From Bugulina stolonifera (taxonomy: Eukaryota > Bryozoa > Gymnolaemata > Cheilostomatida > Bugulidae), in NCBI GenBank assembly GCA_935421135.1, contig OW285195.1, positions 9,888,391 through 9,952,390 on the forward strand: DNA of 64,000 bases, given 5' to 3'. This document shows positions 9,694 through 23,900 of this stretch, piece after piece. Each line of letters begins with the position of its first letter. The first letter of the stretch is position 1. The notes under the pieces were generated by a model that did not search any database, was not told the origin of the DNA, and saw only the letters and a list, made by a program, of their open reading frames with translations. A program made the translations under genes and the position numbers.

Positions 9694-11385
9694 ACTTTCC
9701 AACCGTAGCGAACACTTCCATAATTGTATTAAGGAATGTTTTCATTAAGATGCATATTGGTTGATAGAAGTGCCAACAGACAAAGGTATAGTGGCCCAAG
9801 AGACTACAACCTATGCTACTCCCATTATAGAAATACATTTATTTTGAGTAGACAGCAGTACACTAACTACAAACTATTTCCTTTAAATTTAAGTGAAAGA
9901 AGATTACTTCAATCTGATTATCTTAATACTGTGCTTAATTAGTTAGTTCAAATATTTATCATATATAAAACAGAATGAAACTTTGAACATAATTATGTAT
10001 ACATGTACGTACTTGGCTAGTTAGTTACAAACATGAATAAAGTTAAATAAACTAACTGCCAAGCTCATTTTATAGTTGGTACTAAACATAAATGCGATTT
10101 CAAGTATTTGAACCCTTTCAGTAAATAAAGCAGGCAGAGAAAACAGCATCTCTAAAAAGAGAGGGTAACTCCTGCCTGAATTGAAATATGGAGAGAATAT
10201 AACTTCTGTCAACAGGCATAATTAAAACATCACTCCTATCTCTAGCATTATAAAGAACATGACTCATTTTTGCAACATAGTAAACATAACACTTGTCTGT
10301 AAAATTACAGAGATTGCAAAATTCTCACTGTTAAATATGGAGAGAGCATAACTCCTGTCGGCATACACAGAGTGAATAACTCCTGCCAGCAGATATATAT
10401 ATATACATCCAGTACAAAATTGAATTACTTTTGTCATAAAAGCTGAACTACAATGTGTATATTTTTAATTGATCATCCAGCATCTAATAAGATTTTTTAG
10501 CTGTTTATGTTACTCAACGCAAAGTATTTTTAAGAAGATACAAAATTTTATTGAAATGATTCATCTTTGCACACTCTAGTGACTGCTCTCATACTGTAGG
10601 CATTGGCTACAACTAAATGTATAATTCACAATTACATGTAGTTATAATGTATGTGCATCTAAACAACATGGTAACCTCCGCAAACCAGATCAAATAAGGA
10701 ATTAACTAAAACTGTCTAGAGGTATGTACATGTATATAATATGTGCTCAATAAATCAATCATAAACACACACCTGATCTGTGTCAGGTAAACATATCTGC
10801 AGGTGTATGTACGCAGGTGAATGTATGCAGGTGTATGTACCCAGGTGAATTCACCCTGACTAATTCTGGATGCTACATGTGCATGAATGTCGTGAAAGTA
10901 CATGATTGTGAGGTACCACTGTAAATGTCCCCAAGTAGGTTTTGTTCTGTCTTACATTGTATACTTTAATACTGCACATAACTGCGTCTAAATTATTCCT
11001 AGGCTTAAGTTGTCAAGGTAGCACAAACAGACCAGTCATACCTGCAAAGTGTACACATACAAAACAGCAATCTGAGATCTGTGACAACAGTTGATCGTTA
11101 CTGGGCATTTAACTAATCGAATCTTGCTAGAGTATGATTATGAACTCTAACAGCTTAACAGCCATGTTAAGCTGTAGGGCTTACATTACATATCTAAAAT
11201 ACAGCCAACTTGCTGTCTTTAGAAGCAGTTTTAAAAATATAATAAAGCTGAACAATATTATACCTACAGTATATAAAAGGAGTATTCAGTACCAGAAAGA
11301 AGAAGGACTTAGATCTGCCATGCTGTTCTGTAAAGTATCTATCTTAAATTCTGTTTTCTAACCTCATTAACAGATTCATTTCTCC
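9694..11385. other. Intergenic; contains diverged minisatellite pieces (10130-10395)
   Basis: No gene recognised. Between 10130 and 10395 there are scattered units such as tatggagagaatataacttc and tatggagagagcataactcc. They are reverse-complement relatives of the 5.6 and 6.9 kb minisatellites. 10790-10860 has four copies of a gtatgyacscaggtgaatgt unit. Confidence 0.5.
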
Positions 11386-11529
11386 ATTCAGTGTTCTACT
11401 GGTGAGTAAGCATTGAACTAGTTCACATAGTTATCCATAAACATACTACATGTGGGAATATAATATACAATGTATACCAGTAAGTAGTGTAGCTGATACA
11501 AATCTACTCTTACAGGATATTCAGTTAAA

Positions 11530-11751
11530 ATGGATAATTCTCAACCAAAGGCCTCTACTAGCAGTGCGGGAGCAACTAGGGAGGTGGCTTCACGAGGCAG
11601 GAGACCAAGGGAAGAGGCGGAGAGGAATTCTGCAGAAAGGTATCCAGGGTTATTTGGTGCACGAATCACTAATGAAGATGTCGGGAAAATGTCTTTTTTT
11701 CTATTAGCTATGGCTGGAACCTTTCTCTATCTTTACTATAGATCTAGGTAG
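11530..11751 (+). CDS. 73-aa single-pass (tail-anchored-like) membrane protein
   Basis: A small gene with a complete layout. A 5' untranslated exon ends at 11401 (ctactg, donor gtgagtaag). The coding exon begins at 11516 after tctactcttacag, with the ATG at 11530. The product starts MDNSQPKASTSSAGATREVA and has an Arg/Glu-rich linker, then LFGARITNEDVGKMSF. It ends in one hydrophobic segment, about residues 53-69 (SFFLLAMAGTFLYLYYR), with only a few residues after it. That is a tail-anchor or type II layout. An AATAAA lies at 11786-11791. I cannot name the family with confidence. Confidence 0.6.
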   Translation: MDNSQPKASTSSAGATREVASRGRRPREEAERNSAERYPGLFGARITNEDVGKMSFFLLAMAGTFLYLYYRSR

Positions 11752-11791
11752 GTAGGCAACGAATTTAAGGTGAACGCGCAAATTAAATAAA

Positions 11792-14700
11792 TCGATCAAT
11801 GACTTTACAATATACATATTTATTTATCAAACAAATCAGTCATAATAATTATTAATTAGGAAAAACTTTTTTCTGAAAAATTATTTGTACTTCTTTTCTT
11901 GATGTTGAATAAATTGTGCAAGACTAATTTGAACTGCATTGAATATGGTTTGGTTTTCAAATTAAAAAAACCATCAACATAATTTGTAAAAATTTAATTT
12001 ATTATCGGTAATCATAATTACTACTGTGTAACTGCTGGAAGGGTAAATTACAAGTAGAACAAATCTTGGCAACTGGAAGTTACATGTATATAAATATCTG
12101 TTGTTAGGGAATGGGTCCCTCCGTCTCTATGGAAAATGACTGCCTATCTGGAAAATTGTTGCTGTAGATTATGGATATTAATAATTTATGATTAAGAAGT
12201 AATTGGACAACGCTATTATAGGCTGTAGGTAAGGTGTTAATGCAGCAGGTGGCTATAATATTGTAAAATACATCTGCTCAGACTAACAGCAAAATTATAT
12301 TCTAAACACTGAAGGAAATTGGAAAATTAGAAAGAACACAACTCCATGTCACTCGAGAGCAGTAGAGATGTAATAATACTAACAATTATGATTACATTAG
12401 TCTAGTTGAAAGAAGATAACTCTTGTTAGTTTTTCAGATGTAAGAGTCATGATCTACATTTAAATAACATAGGGAATGACAATTTCCAACTACCTGTCAC
12501 TTTGAAGGTTCGGCCTGCTGATAGTGCTAGCAGAAAATCCAACATTAAAATGATCTTCTTCCACAGCAGATGATTCTGTCAAATTCTCAGATTACTGCCT
12601 TGTATGCTTTAAATACAATATATAAATTGCAACACAACTTTTACACGTTGTGAGATATGGCTGCTGATATTCTTTGTCAGGTACACACATTTACATGTAT
12701 ATAGAGAAAACATAATAACTATCTATGCATGATTCATGCGATCAAATATGGAGAAAAATAACAGTAAACAGAGTCAGTTCAATACTTGGCAGAAAGTGCA
12801 AAATAGTATCAATTCTCCTAGTAGATATAGAGAGAACATAACTTCTCTCATTAAATATAGAGAGAACACAACTTCTACCAGTAGATACAGAGGGAACACA
12901 GAATCCCCCAATAGATTACAAGAGCACGTAACTTCTGCTAGCAGATGAAGATAAAAGCAATTTCTACCCATATAAATTAAGAGAGAACACAACTTCTGTC
13001 AGTGAATATAAAGAAAACACTACTTCTGTCAGTAAAATATAAAGGGAACACAACTTCTGTTAGTAGATGTAGAGAGAACACAACTTCTGTTAGTAGATGT
13101 AGAGAGAACACAACTTCTGTTAGTAGATGTAGAGAGAACACAACTTCTGTTAGTAGATGTAGAGAGAACACAACTTCCGTCAGTGAATATAGAGAGAACA
13201 TAACTTCTACCAGTATATATAGAAAAAGCCTAATTTTTGTTGCTACATGCAGATAAAAACAGTAACTGAAGCACTTCTATGGGAAACTAGCCTAAAGAGC
13301 TGTGTGCCTGTTGGCTAACTGATGCATCGTAGAGTTTTATAGTAGAACTTCCAGCAGCTTACCGGACAGAGTGGGAGTTGAATCCAGTCATTATTTTCAT
13401 GAACTTTAATGAATGACGACTTAGCCATTGCTGCTTCTATTTAGCAATGTAATCTAGCAACAGTAAAATGGTTAAGAGAGAAAACAACTCCTGCCAACTT
13501 ACATGTGCTAAGCCACAGAGGGTAATTAATATGTGATGTGTACATGTACATTCAAATGTATTCAATGTTTAGGTTCTTTAACCAATAAGAGAGCTGTATT
13601 TCAGCTTTGAGTTCATCACAGGGTAAAAAATTCGCACACAACCTTGAGAGGCTCACAGTACCAATATTCACTCTTATTGGCTGTTAGTGATTGTTGCACA
13701 TTGGGTTTCCCAACTTGTGGAATGCATCTAGGCAATTAGAAAATACTTTCTATTTACTCTCAGGCTAATATGCATACCTGGAGGTTTCTGCAGTGATTGG
13801 TCTGTATCTAACTCTTAGACAGACCCAGGGGTGTAAAAAATTCGATAAATGACTGCGACCCACATAGAATATTGTCATACCATAAGTCATATCGATGAAA
13901 TATTAAACTCTTTTATGAAACCTTAGGTCTTGGTTTGTGGTTGGGGAAATTGGATCGACATGACTCCATATACATGTATAAATGAAAAGATAGGTTCTCC
14001 ATTTGCTAGCTACTAAGGCTGCCAGCACAGTCAGTGGGTGAAGAACAAAATTCTAAGATTGTACAGGAGAACATAATCCTTATTCTTAGACAGTACCTCT
14101 ACTTCATGCAGCATAGAATCTTTATTGTTATTTTTAATACTTTCTGCATCTGCACCACAAACCATAACGTGATTCTCTCTCTGTAGGAGTCACCATTAGC
14201 TGGAACTGATGTTAATGAATAGTGAGGATAGCATGACAGAATGAAATAGAGCGTGAGAGCTGAATTATAGCTGCTAGTAGAAATTAGCTAGTTCTCTGTT
14301 CAGCCAAGTATCAGCATTCCCCTGTCTATTACACTTTATTAGATGTGCACCATCAGCATTTATGTACCCAAGTATGTAAGTCTATTGCAAATTTCACGAA
14401 GCCTTGTGTAAAGGCTCTCTCCCATCCTCTGCCATAACAATTATATAATGTTTTTATTCTACCAGCAGCACATCCATTGACTAAAATCAACACCACAATT
14501 ATAGTTGTACTGCATGATACATGTACATGAACATATGGATTGCCTTATGGTAAGCTTTGTAACCCAGTAGCATACGCTATCATCAGCTACTGTTAAAAGT
14601 AACAGCAGAGTTTATGGGTAATATCATAGCATTACAGCACCACAAATCCACAATGAACCACATCCATGCTGAATTACTGCTTGTATGCTCAACCATATTC

Positions 14701-14934
14701 CAACAATTGTAACAGTGTATAAACTTTGAAATATCCAGTTTTTAGTGATCTATCAATTCCCCATACAACAAATAACTTTGCACTGAAGCATGATTCATTT
14801 CAACTGAGTTCATAGAATCATTCAGGATTGCAAACAAAATAGAGCAGACTCTGTGTAAACTAATGTGTACTTGTCCTTCCCTGAATGATTATTAACACAG
14901 CAATACAAAATACTGTTGTAGACACCCTTTCTTG
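11792..14934. other. Intergenic; no gene recognised apart from the 12.8-13.2 kb minisatellite
   Basis: AT-rich DNA, with no frame showing recognisable protein similarity. It lies downstream of both the 73-aa gene and the 3' end of ARS-A. Confidence 0.5.
12826..13215. repeat. 30-bp minisatellite (TTAGTAGATGTAGAGAGAAC type)
   Basis: Units of exactly 30 bp, with five near-identical consecutive copies of caacttctgttagtagatgt + agagagaaca at about 13041-13190, flanked by diverged copies. Because 30 is divisible by 3, open 10-aa-periodic frames arise on both strands. They are not genes. The unit is the reverse complement of the 6.7-7.2 kb repeat. Confidence 0.9.
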
Positions 14935-17900
14935 CTAAGAGTTGCAGCTAGAATTCCGAGGTACCAATGGGAAGTCAATGTGAGGTGTACAGAAGTCAAA
15001 TCTTGGTACAGTAAATGGACCAAGCGGTCTGGTTGTCTCTGGTGTGTTTCCAAGTGGAGGTCTGAATACACTTCTGACACTTTGCTGCTTGAAATTGTTT
15101 ATTCTTGATAGGAGGAGCTGGACAATATCTGGACGGATATCAAATAGGTCTCTCTGTTCCAATGGGTCATCTGGAAGTAGAACGGTCTTACACGTAATAA
15201 ATAAACATTACCTGCGTAGACAGCCTTTTGGACCAGTTGTGTTCATGGGCTATAGTTCCGCAATCTCAGTATTTCGTCAGTGATATGTGGGCTTAAGTAT
15301 TAGTGCTAGCAATATTAACCAATCATACACGCTTAACCTTCATTCAGTTTGCAACAGCCACTGGCTGATGAAGTGAATTACACTGACACGGTGTCTATTA
15401 AAAGTATCAATATTAATCATTGTGAATAGCAAATACTTTATGCACACTAATATAAAAGGTCAGAGGTCATACTAATTCTAACCTTTTAAATTAAAGAGGC
15501 ATCTTGCCACCATTCCTCCTCTGCCATCTGGTTTCATACACGAGTCACCATTTATGGTTCTAACATTGGGATTTTCAATGGGTTTAATCCACAGCCCAGC
15601 TTTATCTGCTACAACTGCTGTTGCTACTTTGCCATATATTAACTTCCAGTTTCTCAACCTTGAAATCAAGGCAATTGAAGTAAAATAGCTGCAATAAACT
15701 GGTCTAAGCAAGAAGCATAAATAGCAAGTTGATCACAAGTTACCAAAGAGCAACTCATCTCTTCTAGAATGCCTAACATGCTGATGCTGTTAGAATAATA
15801 GTTGTAATAATAATAAATAGTAATCATGATGCATTAGAAGTACCTATAGGCAGCGTCAGCATCACTACATTCTGATGTCAAGGTTGGTGCAGTGTAGTCA
15901 GTCAGTGATATCAGCTGCTCTGATCTAATTGAGTACTTCTTGTTTGCTCTGTAATATAGCCCCAGATTCCTCTTCTGACTTACCCCGTCTATTCTACCTA
16001 CAGCATAGGTTACTAATATGAAGTACATCGCTATCAGTGTTTTATAATGTTGGCCTTTCTTGTAACTACATGTAGTGATGTACAACATTAACCTCGTTTT
16101 GACAGATTTCTCTGGGGTTTTTATTACATTGAAATTTTTGCTATGAGTCTAAGAGCGCAAAAAATTTCAATAAGGTTTAGTGGCCTATATTTTGCAATGC
16201 AATGACACAAACAAGTGACTGACAAGTCATTGACAAATTATTAAAATGCACTGTGGGTAAACAGGAAGTGTGTTTGCTGTTAGTAAAAAGAAAATTTCAA
16301 GTTAGTGGCTCATTTTTTTGGTTTACTGGAAGTTATGTATAAATGTACCAGTTCGGACAGAAACGCCGGCAAGCTCCAACATTGTTGGCAGCCAATCAGT
16401 GATGTGCATTAGAAAATCTCTCTTGGTTCCTCTAACTCTGCGTGGAAGGTCTGGTCTGAAGAAGATGGTTGGTGATTTGGTTCCACCTTCGTAGAATGAT
16501 GTCTTTCCTCCTCTCAGAGGGTAGTTATTAGCAGAGCTTTGAAATGCAAATGTAGCCGGAAAGAATAGATCACCAGATGGCCCTCCATTCTACAAAAAAA
16601 AGTTATCCAGCAAGTGAATTTGCGAACTGCAAATTGTTTTAACTCCTATTTAAAACTAATGTTATAGAGTCATGTGATGTAAAAAGCACAGATTGAATAT
16701 GTTTTGTAATTTAGGTTGTTCTGCGTAGAAAAAGCATGGCGTGCTAATAATCAACTACGTGTTAGTAAATACATGTAAATGTAAATGTAGTAGGCCTAAG
16801 ATACTGCAAAACTCTGAAAATTTTATCATTTTTAATCAATAATAATGCATTTAATAAATCGCTATCAACATATCTCAATAATATTATTGCAAATATAATT
16901 ATAGTAACTCACGTCCGATGTAAAGATTATTATAGAATTTTCATATTCTCCTATTTCTTTCAAGGTCCTTATTGTAGCTCCTACCAGGTCATCTACTGCT
17001 GCCACTAGACCTACATGTATAAACTTTACAGTTGTTGGCAATTTCAACAGAGATGTATTAATACTCGTATGACACTACAAGTCTTGCACATACATTGTAA
17101 AGTCATACAGCTAACATAAGGCGTATAAAACATTCTATCAACATATACAGTATATGTACATATACATGGTATATATTGGTACAAAATCAATGCTGTCATG
17201 TCCTTCAGTAGCGCATGATGAATAGATCAGCATTGAACTTGATTGATTAGCCTATAATACATGTACATACCTAAAAACTTTCGTCTTAAATTCTCCTCCG
17301 GATTATTTGCATTCAAGGAACTGTGTCTGTTGAACATATCATTTGTTACCTTAAAATAGAAACCATCATTTCTAGCACTTGTACTTGGTGACTTATTAAG
17401 TAATATAACCTTAGTTCTACACAAATATTATTGCTATACATGTACATGTATTTGCATTGTTGTAACTACTATCATTGTTATGTATAATTATTATTGTCAT
17501 GCACACTGTATATTATTGTTATGCATGTATTTGTAATGTTATACAACATATACATGTATATTGTGCACTAAACTAAAACATGTATGCACGCTACAGTATT
17601 ACACGAGTGCCATTTAAACCATGTATATCAAGTATTAGGCCTAAACTACCTCGTGCAAGAATGACAACTCCCAAGCTCAGTCTACAATTATGCCGGATAG
17701 GTTAACTCCGTGAACTGGATATAGATACATGCAAAGTAACATTTTACACATAACCACATTACCCTCCCCTGAAGCTAAGCTTCCACGAAGAGAATTGCAT
17801 ATATGTATATATATATGGACATTCCTATAATTCATATTACGTTTGTAGGTTTCATCTGCGACATTGGCATTACTAAACCAGCTTGATGCCATGCAGCCAC

Positions 17901-20900
17901 CAATAATAATGACAAGACGGTTATGGATACACACTCCAACAGTAAGTTTCGCTGAATATTCTTATTTTTAATAACACCATCAATGTAACTAAAGTTGATA
18001 CAAACTCACCTTCTAGCCATAACATTCAGTTATCCTCAAAGTTAATATTGTAATAAATACACCGAAGCCCCAGTATATACAGTTGACAGTTAACATTATC
18101 TTACATACCTCTAAAGGTTGATGAACTGCTAAAGGTGAGATATACATAAACAATGGTGACCTTCGACCTGCATGTGCTCTTATCATATCAACTGTATCTC
18201 TACGATGTTGAACCTACAACAATCCATATACAGCTATCGTGTTTGTTTAGTAAGTTTATTACTTTTAATTTCTTGTAACCAAATACCAATACTCATTCCA
18301 ATTATTGATACCAAATGTATACATCATACACATTTATAATGTTATCTGTTTACAGTTCTGGTGAATCAGTAATGCATGTAAAGGCGATTTAGTCCTTGAA
18401 TTGATGCTTGGATTTGTAATTAAGGTATAGTCTGGGAAAGAGTTGTCTTCTCACTTCATTTAGCTTGTGCAAATGGAGGCAATTCTATAATCCAAAGTCA
18501 CACAGAAGTCAACCAACTTAGCTTGGACTTCTTAAATATAATATACTTGGCTAATGGGTATAATTCGCTGCTCCAATGTTCAAATGTTCTAAATCGTCAA
18601 AATGCCAATTTTGAAAATCAAGTTTTGAAGCCCTCCATCATTAAAACTTTTATATTTTTCAATGAGCAGAACAATTGGCTAATTGCATATACAGGTAAAT
18701 ATTGCAGATAAGAGCAAAAAATCACTTACTCAGTAAACATGAGTGTGTAAATTACCAACTTAGATAAGACGGTCAATTTAATTCAAAAATCATTTAGAAC
18801 ATTTGAACATTGAGGCAGCGAATTATTAAACATAATAATCCACTCAGTTATGACAATCCATCATTGTATTAAACTTACTGCAAGGTGAGTCCCAATATTG
18901 TCAGTTGAAGGTTCGTCATTTACCAATCTATTCATGACTCCTTGATGAGCTAGAATTACAAGAACCACAAATCCATATTATTGCAATTATTAGAATTTTA
19001 TAATAATTCCTAATTCCATTTAAAAAAATAGCACATAAATAAATCAACAATGACAAACAAGTCCAGGTTAAAGCATCAAATTATTTTAATTTACTTGGCA
19101 GATCTGCCGGATGGTGGGTGCCGTGAATCTTTTAATCACCGTGTACTGATCAAATATTTTGTAATTAAAAAATATGGACAACCGCATTAGGTTGTAGTGT
19201 TATTGGGTTTTATTTGGATAAGATTTGTCTACTTGTGAGGTCAATTTATGGCCAGAGTTTTTTTATTCCGCCCACAAATAGTTGGATATTTGCACAATGT
19301 TTGCTTACAATGCTCCATATTAGATGACTTACTCCAATTAAAGTAACCGGCTTGATTCTCTAATATCCCCCTGAATTCATCAAACCCTCTGTGTGTGGGA
19401 AGGCAACTCCTACTGCAACTTCCTAAATGCCATCTAAAATAATAAACATATAAATATGTACCTACAGGGTACCTAGAAAATCAAGCTCTCCCTACCCAGA
19501 CACCAGAAGTGAAATATGTTGTAAACTAGGTTGCCGTCTTGTCTTAAATGCAAGCCATGCTACGTCATGTATATGCAATTTCACCAATTTCAAGTCTGTA
19601 CTACTACCATGTTTATCGATTTGCAACAAAATGCTGTCATCTCAGCTCCATTTGGATATCGAACGTTCCTCTCCAAGTCCATTTATATCCAACATACTGT
19701 ATTAAATTAAAGAATTTCTATCTCTGTGGAGAGTGAAAATTTTTTGGAGAAATGAATAGCACTGTTTTAATTCATTACAAACTGGAAATTGGTTCTGCAT
19801 CTACACAATAATGATACATAATATAATATGCACCATACACATGATTGAAAATGGAACGGCCTATTATAAGTATAACACTGATACGCAGGAAGCATACATG
19901 TATTGCATTGGTAATACTGTGGAGATTTAGACAAGCTCAAACTCATAAAGGAAAGTGTACCTACCACAGGAAGCATTTAGGCAATACCACAGGCTACTTT
20001 ATCTGACACCATTCTTAACTATTATGAAACAGATGTGCACTAATTACACTGAATTTAATTCACCATTAGCTATTTTAACCAATTGTTAAAGAAATTCTCT
20101 CACTCATCTGGCTAATCCAAATGTACATGCAATATACATTGTAAATATTGGTATTACAATTCAATTAGCAGAACATAAAAATAATGTACTCATTAGGTAG
20201 ATTTAACCTCATTCTACACGTACAGCTATTCTAAGTATAGTTATTAAGCAATGTAACCTAATATAATAATACAATGTACATGTACATGTATAATAAACCT
20301 CTCTTTTCAAATATCTAGCATTAGGTTCAAAATAATTTTGGCTAAACGTAAATGATTTTAAATACATGTAGCATAGGCCATTTTCATATTATGTACATGT
20401 ATATTGTTGGAAATATAGGAGAGCATTTTGGTGACAAACATGGAACGTTACGAGCAACCTACAGTAGCTTCTACAGATAGAGCTCAAGCATTGGGTGATT
20501 GATAGACTAAGAATACTCATAGTACTTACTTTCCGACCATCTTGGTCGTGTAACCAGCTTCCTTCATATATTCTGGCCATAACTTATGCTCAATGGGTAG
20601 ACAACTCTTGCTCTGCTCTAGTTGTACCAGTTGCTACGATAATTATGTCACAAGAGAAATTAGGAATAATAAATATATTTTTGGTTACCAATAATAGTGT
20701 AATACATCATATAATCATTATATTGCTTTAATTTGTTGCTACACATACTTGCACATGTGCATGAGAAGACTGATAATGTTTGTATAAGATTGGAAATGGG
20801 CTTAAAGGTCAAATCATAAAGGAATGGAACACCCAGGAAATGGATAAATGAATACAGCAGTTTTCATTTTTAGTACCTGATTTATTACTATTAAAGATCT

Positions 20901-23900
20901 AGAGTTGTCAGGATTATTTATGGTTATCCTTCCTGTTGAAGCCGAACTACATGTACATTAGCTGTAAACATAGCCAAGCCGAATCGTTTTCACAGAAATT
21001 TTGTTTCTCTTGAAAGTAAGGGCTATTTTATACCCCAGTGTCAGGCTACCAATGCATCTCACGTAATACGCATTTATAATATAATTTACAATGTGGTGTA
21101 ATACTGATACCACATTTTTAAAGCATTATAATACTTTCACGCGGCTTTAGTCAAATTTTTACACAGATACATGTAGCCTACATACGTGCAATACTAGACT
21201 CATGGTAATATTTGAAACACTCACCTGCATACCAGTGTTTGAAGCGTACTTTCCTGTAAGGAGAGAGGCCCTTGATCTACATATTGTAAACAATTATTGT
21301 TACTATACATACTAAAATTCATTCTTTATACTAATGATGTCATAGGCTAATTGTATGTACATGCCTATGTGAATACGTACATTTGAACCTGCAAGGGAGA
21401 CAATTTGATCAGAGATATGACCACGACTCATATTTAGATTGTACATGACGTTATGTGCTTGAGACTTGTGTGGAGGATTCAGAATAGTAAATATGCTTAT
21501 TAGCTTCCATGTCCAACTCATGCACTGCTGTTATCCTGCTGATACCTTGATGACACTTTACTAACACCCTACTGAAACCTTACTGACACCTTACTGACAC
21601 CTCACTGACACATTACTTACAAACCTTACTGGCACCTGACCATAGCTCACTGACACCGTACTGGTACTTTATCGGCACTTTACTGATGCATCAATGACAC
21701 TTATGCTTACATGCCTGACACCTTACTGACACCCTACTGACACCTTACTGGCACATTACTTACACACCTTACTGGCACCTTACTGGCACTTTACTGACAC
21801 CTTACTGATGCCTTATTGATGTCTTACTGATACCTTACTACACTTTACTGACAACTTACTGACACCTTACTACGCTTTACTGACACCTTACTGGCACCTT
21901 ACTGAAACCTTACCATTTCAACACCAATATAATAATGTAATATATAAGAAGAATTTCAACATACATGTATTGTAACGCCCAGAACGTGGATTTGTCTGAT
22001 CTTACACACATTAATAACTTTTATAAACCCTGCCAACTGCAACAAAGAATTTAATGCAAACTCTTGACTAGATATGGCTGACTTACGGTGAACATAGAGG
22101 CATCGCATGTGTGTCTGTCAGCTCTATCCCATTTCTGGCCAACCAGTTGATGTTTGGTGTCTGAACAAAACTGTTGTGGAATCCAACATCATTCCATCCT
22201 GCAAGGAAATAAATTATGTACATCTTAGACTGTACAGTGAATATTGAGTTTGTAAACACCGAGAAGTCGTATGGTCAATTAATCACAATGGCTGCCATTT
22301 TATAAGTATTAAAATAACTTGCAAAGGCAGATATTTATTAGATTAACTCACTAAAATACTGTAAATATTGGTGATTCTTTATAAGTTACACCGATTATTG
22401 GACTATAATTAAAGATTAGCGTCAAACATTATGCTATAACTATTCATTGTTTGCATGGATTATTATATCTACCAGCTTAGCATCAGATACATGTGCGATA
22501 ATTACATGTATATATAAATTTAATACAAGTAATAGCTCAGTCTATTAATAGTAAGCATGTATCATTATTAAAACCGAAATGAGGCTACAGTATTATATAT
22601 AGTATTACTCAGTATTTTGCAACAATAAGATGCATGTAGATTATTTAAGAAGTCGGATAAAGCGCAGGTGTTATGAAGTAATTAATCAACTCTCATGATA
22701 TTTGCAAGTCATGTAGTGTGAGTTACACATGAATATTATCATCATCAATTTATTACATAAATAATTAATACTCCATTCATTACAGACAAAATATGATAAT
22801 CTTAATTTGGGTAACATTACAAGACAGAGTAAATAAACCTCAGCTCTGACCGCTGAATTTATACAAATGGTTTGTGCGTGATGGATGAGCAGGAAGCTCT
22901 CATCTACATAGCTTGAAACTTTACATTGTATGTAAAACTGTCTGGTATTACCTGACATTAACTAAGTTCCAAACATAATTCCACCAGATAATGAAAATTT
23001 AGCTCTGAATGATGTACATGTAGACATATTTGCCTTGCTTTCCACTCAACCAAGCACAGCAAGAAAATTAACAGCCCTTGACAGCCATAAAATGTATAGA
23101 TTTGTACAACAAATAATAGTGGAGGTGCCAAAAAGGGTTAACTGCTCAAACATGAATTTGGCTAAAGCCTCATCTGTACAAGGTTTCTATGAAAAAGCAT
23201 AACCTCCCCCCCCCCCCCCTTTCCTCTACCCATTCTTACCTCGTCATAGTTATCGCTCACATACAAAGAGTTCACAATGCAGGCTTTGACAACCAGTTTA
23301 AGTTGTCATATTTGGCAATTTAAAAATATCACTGTGGTTGCAGAGCATAAAGTTAATTTTACACTAATTTACAAAAGTAAAAACTGTCGAAAGGTTTCTG
23401 GCAGAATATTCTAGATGTAAATATCCACATCATGATGCTTTCAGGCAACCTTTCAAATAGGTTCTAACAAAAAATATCTGTTTTATAGTGAGCATCAATC
23501 AACATTTTTGGTTGACTTTAAGTTGGTGCCATCATATTACTGTATATCTCCCATTGTCTCTTTTGGCTATGTACCAAATTATGTCACACAAGGTAACATA
23601 AAATGCCACAGTCCTATTTATGGTGTGGTGTTGGCACTTGTAGTGAGATAGAACCACTGTAAAATAACAAGTACTAGGCAATCACTGTTAATGATATGTT
23701 TCCGCCATTCATGATGGATGTAAGGCGGTTTTTTTTATTATGCTAATCCCTACAATTCCCATGTCTAAACTTTAAGGGTCCCTGAAAATGTCTCTCAGTG
23801 AAGTTGTTGTAGGTTTGCACAAAATTAGACCCTCCCCCCCCCCCCCCCAGGATGGTTTTATTGTAGCTCTAGTATGGGATTGCATATCATAGCAAAAATT

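Noticed and set aside
12736..13256. Repeat protein genes on either strand of the 30-bp minisatellite
   Set aside because: The frames exist only because 30 is a multiple of 3, and both strands are equally open.
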